DNA of 64,000 bases from Pseudomonadales bacterium (GTDB lineage Bacteria; Pseudomonadota; Gammaproteobacteria; Pseudomonadales; IMCC2047). Positions 48,314 to 56,257 of the stretch are shown one piece after another. Made by a program: the position numbers and the translations under genes. Location of the stretch: NCBI GenBank assembly GCA_024234615.1, contig JACKNY010000001.1, forward strand, positions 710,501 through 774,500, read 5' to 3'. The notes beneath the pieces are model-generated. The model ran no database searches, had not been told where the DNA came from, and was given only the letters and a program-made list of their open reading frames with translations. Within the stretch, counting starts at the first letter, position 1, and every line of letters starts with the position of its first letter.

Positions 48314-49357
48314 CTAAATTGGGACCAGATAAAACAGACAATCCGACAGCGCGATGGGGATATTTTTGGTGATCATAAAAAGCTTTAAATCCTGCGTTGT
48401 GACCAGACAATTATCCACCATGGTAAAGTAGTGGCTGACATGATCATAGCCTTGGGTATCTCGCGCTACCAGTGCCGATAACCCGCCAGCGCCTAGCCAG
48501 CCTAAGTTAGTGCCCTTGGTCACCAAGCCGAAGTTATAGCGTTCGACATCCTGGTGTAGAGTTAAATCCGCGCCTTCTGTGACGGTGTTGGCAAAGGCCA
48601 ATGCGGCTCCTTGGATGAGCTCGACTCGAATTGGGTGCTGGTAAAGGTCGAGCCCGGGATATTCGGAAATGGTCTGATCCAGCGCCTCCGAGAATAACGA
48701 CGGGGTTATGGCGAAACGTTTAAAACCTTGGTAGGCCAAGGCATGGGCCTGTGGATCATGCGCGCCGCCGCATTCAATGGTGGTTACGGAGAAAGTTCCG
48801 TCGTCGTAGTCCATGAGCGCACCCAGTTTTAAATCGGTAATAATCAGGCGGTGAGTGAATAACGAGCTAATGGCAAAGTGTTTCGGGTTGAGCTCCGTGC
48901 AAATGGCGAAGGATGGGCCTGCACCGGAGGTGTTGTGAATATCGATCACGGCCTCCGGTTGCACACTGGTGATGCGATGCAGCAGGTCGGCGGCGACTAC
49001 TCCTTCCTCATCATTATAGGGTGGTCTAAAACAGCGGTTGAGGTCGCGTTTACCTGGAATCATTCGGTGATGGAAGTACCCGGGAGGATGCTTGGCTGCG
49101 CTCACTGAGCCGATAAAACAATAGAGGTCGGTGACGGGTGTTTCGTTACTTAGTATCCATTGGTGCATTGCGTACAGGCCTGAGGGCTCGTTACCATGTA
49201 GCAGGGTGGTGACGACGCGGCAGCGGCTATTATCTTGTCCGGGAAAATAGATCCAGGTTGGGCCTTCCAGTTGCTCCAGAAATTGTTCGACAGTTGAACC
49301 GATCTCATCACTGCGAGGGGCTTCCCAGTAGCGAATGGGATAGGCGGTGCCGCTCAT
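48314..49357 (-). CDS. Succinylglutamate desuccinylase/aspartoacylase-family zinc hydrolase
   Basis: An M14-like carboxypeptidase-fold protein. The zinc-binding TTLLHGNEPSG is near residue 52 (His, Glu) and the second His is in AVIDIHNTSGAGPSF near 142, with conserved RDLNRCFRPP and TIECGGAH between and after. Family members remove acyl groups from N-acyl amino acids. ATG 49357 overlaps the upstream GCS2-like stop as ATGA; an ATG at 49369 is also possible. The pairing with an amino acid ligase suggests both act on one amide metabolite, making and trimming or de-acylating it. The substrate is not known. Confidence 0.86.
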   Translation of the reverse strand: MSGTAYPIRYWEAPRSDEIGSTVEQFLEQLEGPTWIYFPGQDNSRCRVVTTLLHGNEPSGLYAMHQWILSNETPVTDLYCFIGSVSAAKHPPGYFHHRMIPGKRDLNRCFRPPYNDEEGVVAADLLHRITSVQPEAVIDIHNTSGAGPSFAICTELNPKHFAISSLFTHRLIITDLKLGALMDYDDGTFSVTTIECGGAHDPQAHALAYQGFKRFAITPSLFSEALDQTISEYPGLDLYQHPIRVELIQGAALAFANTVTEGADLTLHQDVERYNFGLVTKGTNLGWLGAGGLSALVARDTQGYDHVSHYFTMVDNCLVTTQDLKLFMITKNIPIALSDCLFYLVPI

Positions 49358-50826
49358 GGTCTGCACCATAGGTGGACTGGTTTACCGCTATCGGCCTGCT
49401 CCAGGTAGCTATTCAACATGGCGGGTAAAGCCTCGTTTCTAGTCATGCTTTTTTCAAAATGCTGTAGTGTTTGTAATTGCCAGCGTGCGCCAGTGATGCG
49501 CTTATTGAGGCGCTGCTGAATAATACCAAGCATTGATTCGATCTCATTAGGGCTGACCGCCAATTCTTGTAGCCCTTGTTTCGCCAAGGGTAACAGTTCT
49601 TGAATTAATTGCTGCGCCGATGATTCTTTCAGTCGATTGTTTTTATCTGGCCAGAGAATCATCGCATCAAGCCCTAGTTCTGCGGCACGGTAGAAATTAG
49701 TTTTGATACGACCAAATTCGATGAGTTTACTGTATTTGGCCATTTTATGGCTTAGGCCTTTCGTCAGACCAACTAAAAATGCGCCACTTGCCGCCATATC
49801 GATTGGGCTTGGGCCGCTCGGTAACACACGAAACTCAATACGCAGGTGGCCTCCAGCCGCCGGGTCATAAATGGCGCGATTCCAATGCCAGATGGTGCCA
49901 TGATGCAGACGTAGTTCAAACAGTTCTGGGACCGCGTCGGGTGTAATATTGCTCTCGGTGGCGCATTCTGGCAGCAGTACGGCAAAATCATCGACTGATC
50001 GTTGAAAGAGTTCATAAGCACTGGCCTTGACCCAGTCGCTGCCTAATCCGGTACGGGCTACTCTGTGTTCTGCTTTCTCGTTGGTTTTTCGGGTTTCCAC
50101 CGCCTGTTTGAACAGAGGAATGCGGGTTTCTTCCCAGAGTCGATGACCAAGAAATAGAGGGGAATTGGTGCTAATAGCTAACCCCAATGCAGTAGCCATT
50201 TGTGCCGCGTTATAACAATCGGCGAAGGCTTCGGGGTTAACGCGCAAATGAAGTTGGAAGGAGGTATTGGCGCCTTCAGCGTTGAGGTCGGTCAAGCCCA
50301 TTAATAACGGCTCTTCGCCACCGATATCAATTTCGAAGGGCGCTTGGTGCAAGTCTTTGATGGCATCACTTAAAACACGATAACGCAGGAAGTCGCTCAT
50401 GGCAGCGCGGCTGACATCCCGCTGGGTTAGGGTAGGTAATATACCTATAGACGCAGTACGGGTATTCAGTGGCGCGGCGATCTGGTTCAGCTGTGTTAAC
50501 TTCTGAGTCATTTCTTCAGCAATGGTGCTGAAGGGTGAACCGGCCGCGGCGATAGGCGATAGATTAATTTCCAAGTTGTAGCGGTTGAGCTCCAGGGTTA
50601 GCTGTGGATCATCGGCGAGATCGATAATTTTAGCGTTAACCCAGCTGGAATTACCTTGCGGATCAATTAGAGAAAGTTCAAGTTCGGCGCCCAGAGAGGG
50701 TTTACCAACACCAAAGTTAGGCTGTGCAAGCAGTTGCGACAGTTGCTTGAGGTTTTGCTGCAGTCGAAGTGAGAACTTTTTGCGGTCTTCTGGGCTGTAG
50801 CTGCGCTGCTGAATGGATGATCCCAT
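49354..50826 (-). CDS. Glutamate-cysteine ligase-like (GCS2/COG2170 type) carboxylate-amine ligase
   Basis: The N-terminal LGAELELSLIDPQGN matches the ATP/metal-binding strand of GCS2-type ligases. NRYNLEINLSPIAAAGSP, the large helical part with a FRVLPSGPSPIDMAASGAFLVG stretch, and the C-terminal NKRITGARWQL are typical of the long COG2170 form (490 aa). Such enzymes couple ATP hydrolysis to amide-bond formation between a glutamate-like carboxylate and an amine. They are not proven to make gamma-glutamylcysteine in all members. Co-translation with the desuccinylase-like gene suggests a small-molecule amide pathway. No transporter is nearby. Confidence 0.84.
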   Translation of the reverse strand: MGSSIQQRSYSPEDRKKFSLRLQQNLKQLSQLLAQPNFGVGKPSLGAELELSLIDPQGNSSWVNAKIIDLADDPQLTLELNRYNLEINLSPIAAAGSPFSTIAEEMTQKLTQLNQIAAPLNTRTASIGILPTLTQRDVSRAAMSDFLRYRVLSDAIKDLHQAPFEIDIGGEEPLLMGLTDLNAEGANTSFQLHLRVNPEAFADCYNAAQMATALGLAISTNSPLFLGHRLWEETRIPLFKQAVETRKTNEKAEHRVARTGLGSDWVKASAYELFQRSVDDFAVLLPECATESNITPDAVPELFELRLHHGTIWHWNRAIYDPAAGGHLRIEFRVLPSGPSPIDMAASGAFLVGLTKGLSHKMAKYSKLIEFGRIKTNFYRAAELGLDAMILWPDKNNRLKESSAQQLIQELLPLAKQGLQELAVSPNEIESMLGIIQQRLNKRITGARWQLQTLQHFEKSMTRNEALPAMLNSYLEQADSGKPVHLWCRP

Positions 50827-50957
50827 AGCGGTTTTCCAAGCGTTAGACAGGAGATGTTATACCCTAGCCCGCAAAGAAAATCACTTGGATTGTGCACTAG
50901 GAGAACAGCAGAATAAGGAGTTCACCAGAAATTTTTAAGCGTTTTACGACACATAAA

Positions 50958-50984
50958 AAAACACCCCTGAGTCAGGGGTGTTTT
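50958..50984. terminator. Bidirectional rho-independent terminator
   Basis: AAAACACCCCT and AGGGGTGTTTT form an 11-bp stem around GAGTC, with A residues to the left and T to the right. It sits just downstream of the microprotein gene (minus strand) and upstream of the GCS2-like gene's 5' region. Confidence 0.85.
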
Positions 50985-50986
50985 AG

Positions 50987-51100
50987 TTACTTCTCTGATT
51001 TAGCAGGCTGTTGTTCCTGCGCTTTGTTTTGCTCTTGCTTTTGTTCCTGATCTTTTTTTGGCTCAGTCGCTTGACCGCCACAACCACCACAGCAGCTCAT
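50987..51100 (-). CDS. Cys/Gly-rich microprotein (37 aa)
   Basis: A short frame from ATG 51100 reads MSCCGGCGG, then a hydrophilic Gln/Lys/Glu-rich tail (KKDQEQKQEQNKAQEQQ) ending SEK. CCGGC is a plausible metal-binding or thiol motif. The gene has its own terminator 3 bp past the stop and an FNR-like box about 75 bp upstream of the ATG, AGGAATC (51105-51111) serves as a fair RBS. Similar CCGGCGG-headed peptides occur, as I recall, in other marine gammaproteobacteria without a function. The isolated, complete transcription-unit structure favours a real gene. Confidence 0.75.
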   Translation of the reverse strand: MSCCGGCGGQATEPKKDQEQKQEQNKAQEQQPAKSEK

Positions 51101-51172
51101 AGTAGATTCCTATTAGTTGATTAGAAAGTGTAATTTAGTGCCAAAGGGTAACCTATTACGAGATTAAACTAT

Positions 51173-51186
51173 TTGACTGAGATCAC
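51173..51186. promoter_or_regulatory. FNR/ANR-like box TTGAC-TGAG-ATCAC
   Basis: Eight of ten positions match TTGAT-N4-ATCAA. It is 73 bp upstream of the Cys/Gly-rich microprotein ATG. The flanking sequence resembles another such box at 54343, sharing TTGA-Y-TGAGATCA. Confidence 0.55.
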
Positions 51187-51221
51187 TAATATTTCCATTT
51201 TTGTGCGAATGAATTTACTCG

Positions 51222-54149
51222 TCACAAATTGCTTTTTTGAGGTAATAGCAAGCGCTCGAATTCGGTAGCGCTTATAGGTTCGCTAAAATAAAAGCCTTGT
51301 CCTTCATTACACCCCGATTCCGACATAAACTGATACTGCTGTTTGGTCTCAATTCCCTCCGCAATCACCTGCATTTGCAGGCTTTTACCCAGTGCAATAA
51401 TTGAGCGTGAAATCGCTGCGTCGTTGGTATCATCGGGTATACCCATGACAAATGATTTATCAATCTTGAGTTTGTTCAACGGCAATCGTTTTAGATAATT
51501 CAGCGAGGAGTAGCCAGTACCAAAATCGTCGATCGTTAATGAGATACCCAGTTGATTGAGTTCATCCAGGACGTCGATGGCTGTTTCGACCTGGCGCATC
51601 AGCGCACTTTCGGTAATTTCGAGCTCTAGATGGGTTGCTGACAAAGCGCTTTTTGCTAGTGTTTCGCGCACCGTCTCCGGGAAATGACTACGGTGGATTT
51701 GTACACCAGATACGTTAACCGCTACCGAGGGGATGTCATAACCTGCGTCTTGCCACTGCTTGAGCTGAAGGCAAGCTTGCTCCAATACCCATTTCCCGAT
51801 GGGCACGATTAGGCCAGTATCTTCGGCAACCGGAATAAATTTACTGGGAGAAACATGGTTTAATTCCGGGCTATACCAGCGTAACAAGGCTTCCGCGCCA
51901 ATCAGTCGGTTACTGCCGAGTTCATACTGGGGTTGATATTCGAGTCTTAGCTCGTTGCGCTCCATGGCTCGGCGCAACCCCGTTTCCAAATTCATACGCT
52001 CCGTAGTTGCCGATGACATTTCTTGCGTAAAGAGTTCGATTGCGTCACGTCCTTTTTGTTTCGCGCGATACATGGCAATGTCCGCGTGCCGCAACAGCGT
52101 TTCTGGATCATTGCTGGTGGAGGGGTAAAGGCTGATACCGATACAACAGGTAGTGATAATTTCATGGCCTTGCAACCGGAAGGGTTTGAGGATGGCGTCG
52201 TGAATATTCTGTGCTACCTGTTTGGCTGCATTATCGTCGTTGACGTCATTTAAGATGGCCACAAACTCATCTCCGCTGAGGCGTGCCGCCGTATCGCCTT
52301 TGCGTAAACGGTGCTCAATGCGCTCGGCAATTTGTTTGAGTAGCTCATCACCTAAGCCATGGCCAAGGGTATCGTTAATTTGTTTAAATCGATCGATATC
52401 GATAAACAACACGGCGAGATTGCCCTTACGACGATCACTGTTGGATATTGCTTGTTGTAGTCGATCATAGAGCAGGCTGCGGTTAGCAATGCCAGTGAGG
52501 GTGTCATGAGTTGCCTGGTAACGAAGCTCATCTGCGTAACTCACTTGCTCGGATACGTCATTGGAGATTCCCACGTAGTGGGTGAGTTGGCCTTTTTCAT
52601 CGAATACGGGAGCGACATGGGTGTGGTTCCAAAACGAGCTGCCATCTTTGCGATAATTAAGCAAAACAGCATCGCCGCCAGCTTTGTTGCGAAGTGCATC
52701 TCTGATGCCGTTAAGTCCGGGCTGATCCAGATTATTATTGAATAGAAAACGTGGATTCTGGCCAAGCACTTCGTCCAGGCTATAGCCGCACATTGCACAA
52801 AATGCCGGATTCGCATAGATAATGGGGTTATCTTCCTGTCGTGAATCTGTGATGACGATACCGTTATTACAGGCTTCGACCGCACGATCCCTTAAGCGTA
52901 GGGTATCCTCCGCCAAGCGTTGTTTGGTCATGTCCCGCACGCAGACGATGGCGCCTTGGATTTTATTTTCGGTATCATAATGGGGGTAGTAATAGACCTC
53001 CATATGCCGCTTAGCGCCGTTTTTAATTTGAAACCAGGAATGGTAGACGACCGTTTCGCCGGCAAAGCAGCGTTCGTAGTGAGGTTTGGCAATCTGCTCG
53101 AAGTTGTCTTCTCCAAGTACCTCTCTGACGCTATGACCGATGATCTCTTCGCGTTTGAGGTGAAAGGTTTTCAGGTATGCATCGTTCACCATGGTATAAA
53201 CGAAATCTCTGTTTACCGTTGAGATCAGGTCGTTGCTGGTCTCGATGATTTTAGCCGAAAGCAGAAGGGCTTGCTCGGCTTCCTTTTGTTCGCTGCGATC
53301 ACGTATGGTGGCAATAAAGAGGCGGGATGAGGCTCCAATATGTCCGCCAAAAGAGACTTCAACCGGAATTTCTTTGCCCTCATGATTGATAACGCACATG
53401 GGGACAGCCTGCCATTCTTTTGCCTCAAGCTGTCCGCTGCTGAGATACGCATTCAGTTTTCTTTGATAATCATCTCGAGAGGGGTTTGCTAAGACATCGA
53501 TGATTCGCATATTGGTAAGCACCGCCTCAGAGCGCCCAAACATCTTAACGGCCGCTTTATTGGCGAAACGTATTCTGTGTTCCTCATCCGCTGCGAGAAT
53601 CGCATCGGTAGTGGTATTGAGAATTACCTTATTAAGATTGTGGCTCTCACGCAGCGCCTTACGCTCTCGATCCAGCGCATATATTTTTTCTTCCAGTCGT
53701 CGCGAGAGTAATTGCACATGACGTCGACTTAACTTGATAATATCTTTCGAAAGATGGTTTTTAGCGGTATTTCGACGGTTTGCTTGGTCATTAATAATAT
53801 GCTGGATTTCCTGGTGAAAATTTTTATCATCCACGGAGGTTGTGATAAAACGAGAGGCGCCTAAGTCCAGGCCGAAATTTTTATCATCGGGGTGAGTATA
53901 CACATCACTATAGAAAACGAAGCCTACCTGATTAAGTGCTGGATCGGATTTGATTTCAAGGCAGAGAGAGAAGGCATCACGATGCGGCATTTCAATACTG
54001 GAGATTATTAAATCTGGTTGCCAGGAATAGGTCAGCGCCAATGCGTCACTGTCGGTGCTACAGATTTTTATGTTGTGATCAGCTGTTTCGAGTAATGTAG
54101 ATTGCAGAGACTTTGCCGCTCGGGGATCATCTACGATAAGAATTCTCAT
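51222..54149 (-). CDS. c-di-GMP protein: degenerate receiver-PAS-PAS-PAS-GGDEF-EAL
   Basis: The receiver (about 1-125) keeps the acidic pair RILIVDDP but has Ser where the phosphoacceptor Asp should be (LIISSIEMP, residue 51), and Thr for the conserved Lys (FITTSV). Three PAS domains follow to about 540, the last LOV-like but lacking the flavin-adduct Cys (GQNPRFLF). The GGDEF domain reads RLSGDEFVAIL. The EAL domain has EALLRWYSPE, DDFGTGYSSLNYLKRL and EGIETKQQ, so phosphodiesterase residues are intact. It probably hydrolyses c-di-GMP, with GGDEF either active or GTP-sensing. The signal is likely redox or small-molecule via PAS rather than phosphorylation. Confidence 0.92.
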   Translation of the reverse strand: MRILIVDDPRAAKSLQSTLLETADHNIKICSTDSDALALTYSWQPDLIISSIEMPHRDAFSLCLEIKSDPALNQVGFVFYSDVYTHPDDKNFGLDLGASRFITTSVDDKNFHQEIQHIINDQANRRNTAKNHLSKDIIKLSRRHVQLLSRRLEEKIYALDRERKALRESHNLNKVILNTTTDAILAADEEHRIRFANKAAVKMFGRSEAVLTNMRIIDVLANPSRDDYQRKLNAYLSSGQLEAKEWQAVPMCVINHEGKEIPVEVSFGGHIGASSRLFIATIRDRSEQKEAEQALLLSAKIIETSNDLISTVNRDFVYTMVNDAYLKTFHLKREEIIGHSVREVLGEDNFEQIAKPHYERCFAGETVVYHSWFQIKNGAKRHMEVYYYPHYDTENKIQGAIVCVRDMTKQRLAEDTLRLRDRAVEACNNGIVITDSRQEDNPIIYANPAFCAMCGYSLDEVLGQNPRFLFNNNLDQPGLNGIRDALRNKAGGDAVLLNYRKDGSSFWNHTHVAPVFDEKGQLTHYVGISNDVSEQVSYADELRYQATHDTLTGIANRSLLYDRLQQAISNSDRRKGNLAVLFIDIDRFKQINDTLGHGLGDELLKQIAERIEHRLRKGDTAARLSGDEFVAILNDVNDDNAAKQVAQNIHDAILKPFRLQGHEIITTCCIGISLYPSTSNDPETLLRHADIAMYRAKQKGRDAIELFTQEMSSATTERMNLETGLRRAMERNELRLEYQPQYELGSNRLIGAEALLRWYSPELNHVSPSKFIPVAEDTGLIVPIGKWVLEQACLQLKQWQDAGYDIPSVAVNVSGVQIHRSHFPETVRETLAKSALSATHLELEITESALMRQVETAIDVLDELNQLGISLTIDDFGTGYSSLNYLKRLPLNKLKIDKSFVMGIPDDTNDAAISRSIIALGKSLQMQVIAEGIETKQQYQFMSESGCNEGQGFYFSEPISATEFERLLLPQKSNL

Positions 54150-54458
54150 ACGCTTAAGTCACCACAACTTTAAAAGCTATCACTACTAAAGATAGCATTG
54201 CTGAGATAGAGTACAAGCATCCTGTCCTTCGAAAGAAAATAAAATGCATTGGCGTTTGCCGCGTAGGATTTTGGCTCTCAAGAGAGTCGTTGGGCAACTT
54301 AGTGGTGGATCAGGATATTATCTTAGAACGTCTTTCTGAAAATTGATTGAGATCAGCTATATCTTTATATTTCTGCGATGCGAAATATGCTTCGAGAGCT
54401 TTCCTTTTAGAATCTGTCTGGTGAAAATTAATAATTAGAATCGTGTTTAGGGCTGAGT
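54150..54458. promoter_or_regulatory. Non-coding gap with an FNR/ANR-like box (54343-54356)
   Basis: About 310 bp with no convincing gene. TTGAT-TGAG-ATCAG (54343-54356) matches nine of ten FNR consensus positions, centred about 110 bp ahead of the DMT gene and 200 bp from the c-di-GMP gene. Its surroundings resemble those of the box at 51173. Nothing else notable was seen. Confidence 0.55.
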
Positions 54459-54809
54459 ATGCATCCAATATTAATATCCATTCTGCTGTTGATTTGTAGT
54501 AATGTATTTATGACCTTTGCCTGGTATGCGCATCTTAAGGAGTTGAACAACAAGCCTTGGCTTATTGCCGCGTTGGTGAGCTGGGGAATCGCGTTGCTGG
54601 AATATTTGTTTCAGGTTCCGGCGAATCGCATTGGCTATACAGTGCTTAATGTTGGACAGCTCAAAATCATGCAGGAAGTCATAACCCTGAGTATCTTCGT
54701 CCCCTTCTCAGTGATGTATCTGAAGGAGCCGCTTAAACTGGATTATCTGTGGGCGGCTTTGTGCATGGTTGGCGCTGCCTACTTTATGTTTAGAAGCAAG
54801 TTGGTGTAG
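54459..54809 (+). CDS. DMT-superfamily small membrane protein (DUF486)
   Basis: A 116-aa protein with four hydrophobic segments. The DUF486 signature is visible: NVFMTFAWYAHLKELNNKPW, ISWGIALLEY-like (SWGIALLEYLFQVPANRIGY), KIMQEVITLSIFVPFSVMYL and DYLWAALCMVGAAYFMF. DUF486 proteins belong to the drug/metabolite transporter superfamily, in which two short copies may dimerise; no substrate is known. It stands alone between the c-di-GMP gene and the NnrS gene. An FNR-like box lies upstream. Confidence 0.92.
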   Translation: MHPILISILLLICSNVFMTFAWYAHLKELNNKPWLIAALVSWGIALLEYLFQVPANRIGYTVLNVGQLKIMQEVITLSIFVPFSVMYLKEPLKLDYLWAALCMVGAAYFMFRSKLV

Positions 54810-54939
54810 AGCCCTGCTACGGAGATCTAATTCCCTGCAACTAGCGGCAAAACGCTGGTTCGATTTTAGTTCAGCAAATTAGTCTTGATAGTGATTGGAA
54901 GGGGTAACCGTGCTGTCACCCCCTGTGAAGATAACGCAA

Positions 54940-56145
54940 TTAGCCTGGACGACCATCGGCGCGCGTAGTTACCAGCATTGGTGCATAATAGAAACAATAG
55001 ATGCCATAGCCGAGAATCCATAGTAGGCCAGCCGTACCTACGGCCCAGCCGGAAGTTTCGGGAAACCAGCCGGGTAATATGACTCTGATTAACGCTCCAC
55101 TTAGTACGAGGATATAGGCGAGCGAAATTAATGCTGGTGGCTTCAACGGCCTGCCGGTATGGCCGAGGGTAACGCGGGAAATCATGGCGAGAATCATGCC
55201 GCCCATAGCGCCAGCGGTAAAACAATGCAGAGCTGCGCTTAAATTTCCCATATATCCGGCACCGTACAAAGCCAACGCGATAAAGCCCAAAGGAATAAAA
55301 GCGTAGGCTAGATGTAATGACCATAGCAATGGAATACTGGCGCAGTGTTGTCCGCCCCAGCGCATAAAGCGCCAACCGTTGGTGATTGCGGCAACCGTGC
55401 TAAGCACAACTAACAGTGCTGCCGGAACTCGGGTGAAGCCGATAAAAGCGACGGAGACAAGTAGAATCGTGCTGGTGATGCTGCTGATTTCCAGCCATTT
55501 CAGAGGAGCCTTTCTTTCCACACCTGCGCCATTAGCGGTGAAAAAAGGAATGACTCTGCCGCCGAGAATAGAGATGATTAACACGAACATCATAATTGCG
55601 CCATGCAATGATGTCTGTGCAATCAAGGGTTGGTCGGTGACTACACCCCAATGGCTGACACCGTTCAGCAAGGCTAAAAGCACCAGAATTGGGACAAACA
55701 TTAGATTACGCCATTGCCGTGCCCGGATGACGGGGTAAGCCATTGCTATAGCGGAAAGAACTAGGAATGTCAGGTCGCCGATCATAATAAGCCAGAAGGG
55801 TAAACCGGCGCCAAAGGCTAGTAGTACTCGGCCGAGCAGCCAGGCAGCAGCCAGCACAATCAACGGCTTTCCTCTGATGCCCAGAACCCCAGTCCAGGTT
55901 TGCACGGCGGTCAGTAAAAAACCAACGACAATGGCGACGCCAAAACCGAACAGCATTTCATGACCGTGCCACCAAATGGGGCCGCCGTAGGGCTGCCAGT
56001 CGGATGGGTTTAGCCAAAAATACGACCACCAGGCAATAACGATGATCGAAAAAAGCGTGCCGCCGAGAAATAAAGGGCGAAACGCTAAACGAAAAAGAGG
56101 GAAGATAGCGAGTGCTATACGATTGTCATCAATGTTCAACGACAT
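54940..56145 (-). CDS. nnrS: NnrS family heme/copper membrane protein
   Basis: A 401-aa protein with about 12 predicted helices. NnrS hallmarks are FRLAFRPLFLGGTLFSI near the start, GGPIWWHGHEMLFGFGVAIVVGFLLTAVQTWTG (split here: WWHGHEMLFGFG and LLTAVQTWTG), NDVSHW-like GVSHWGV, and HCFTAGAMGGMILAMISRVTLGHTGRPL. The conserved His residues bind heme and copper. NnrS aids tolerance to nitric oxide and its expression is often under NO-responsive or FNR control. No nitric-oxide reductase genes are in the window, so it would protect against external NO. Translation start at 56145 suits family N-termini. Confidence 0.93.
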   Translation of the reverse strand: MSLNIDDNRIALAIFPLFRLAFRPLFLGGTLFSIIVIAWWSYFWLNPSDWQPYGGPIWWHGHEMLFGFGVAIVVGFLLTAVQTWTGVLGIRGKPLIVLAAAWLLGRVLLAFGAGLPFWLIMIGDLTFLVLSAIAMAYPVIRARQWRNLMFVPILVLLALLNGVSHWGVVTDQPLIAQTSLHGAIMMFVLIISILGGRVIPFFTANGAGVERKAPLKWLEISSITSTILLVSVAFIGFTRVPAALLVVLSTVAAITNGWRFMRWGGQHCASIPLLWSLHLAYAFIPLGFIALALYGAGYMGNLSAALHCFTAGAMGGMILAMISRVTLGHTGRPLKPPALISLAYILVLSGALIRVILPGWFPETSGWAVGTAGLLWILGYGIYCFYYAPMLVTTRADGRPG

Positions 56146-56257
56146 GAGTAAATCCTACTAATTAAAAGCGCTCATTGTGCAGGATATTGCTATCGGGTAA
56201 CAGGGGTGGTTTTATCGAATTGAGTGAAATCGCCTAAATTTTGATGAGGCTCAAGGA

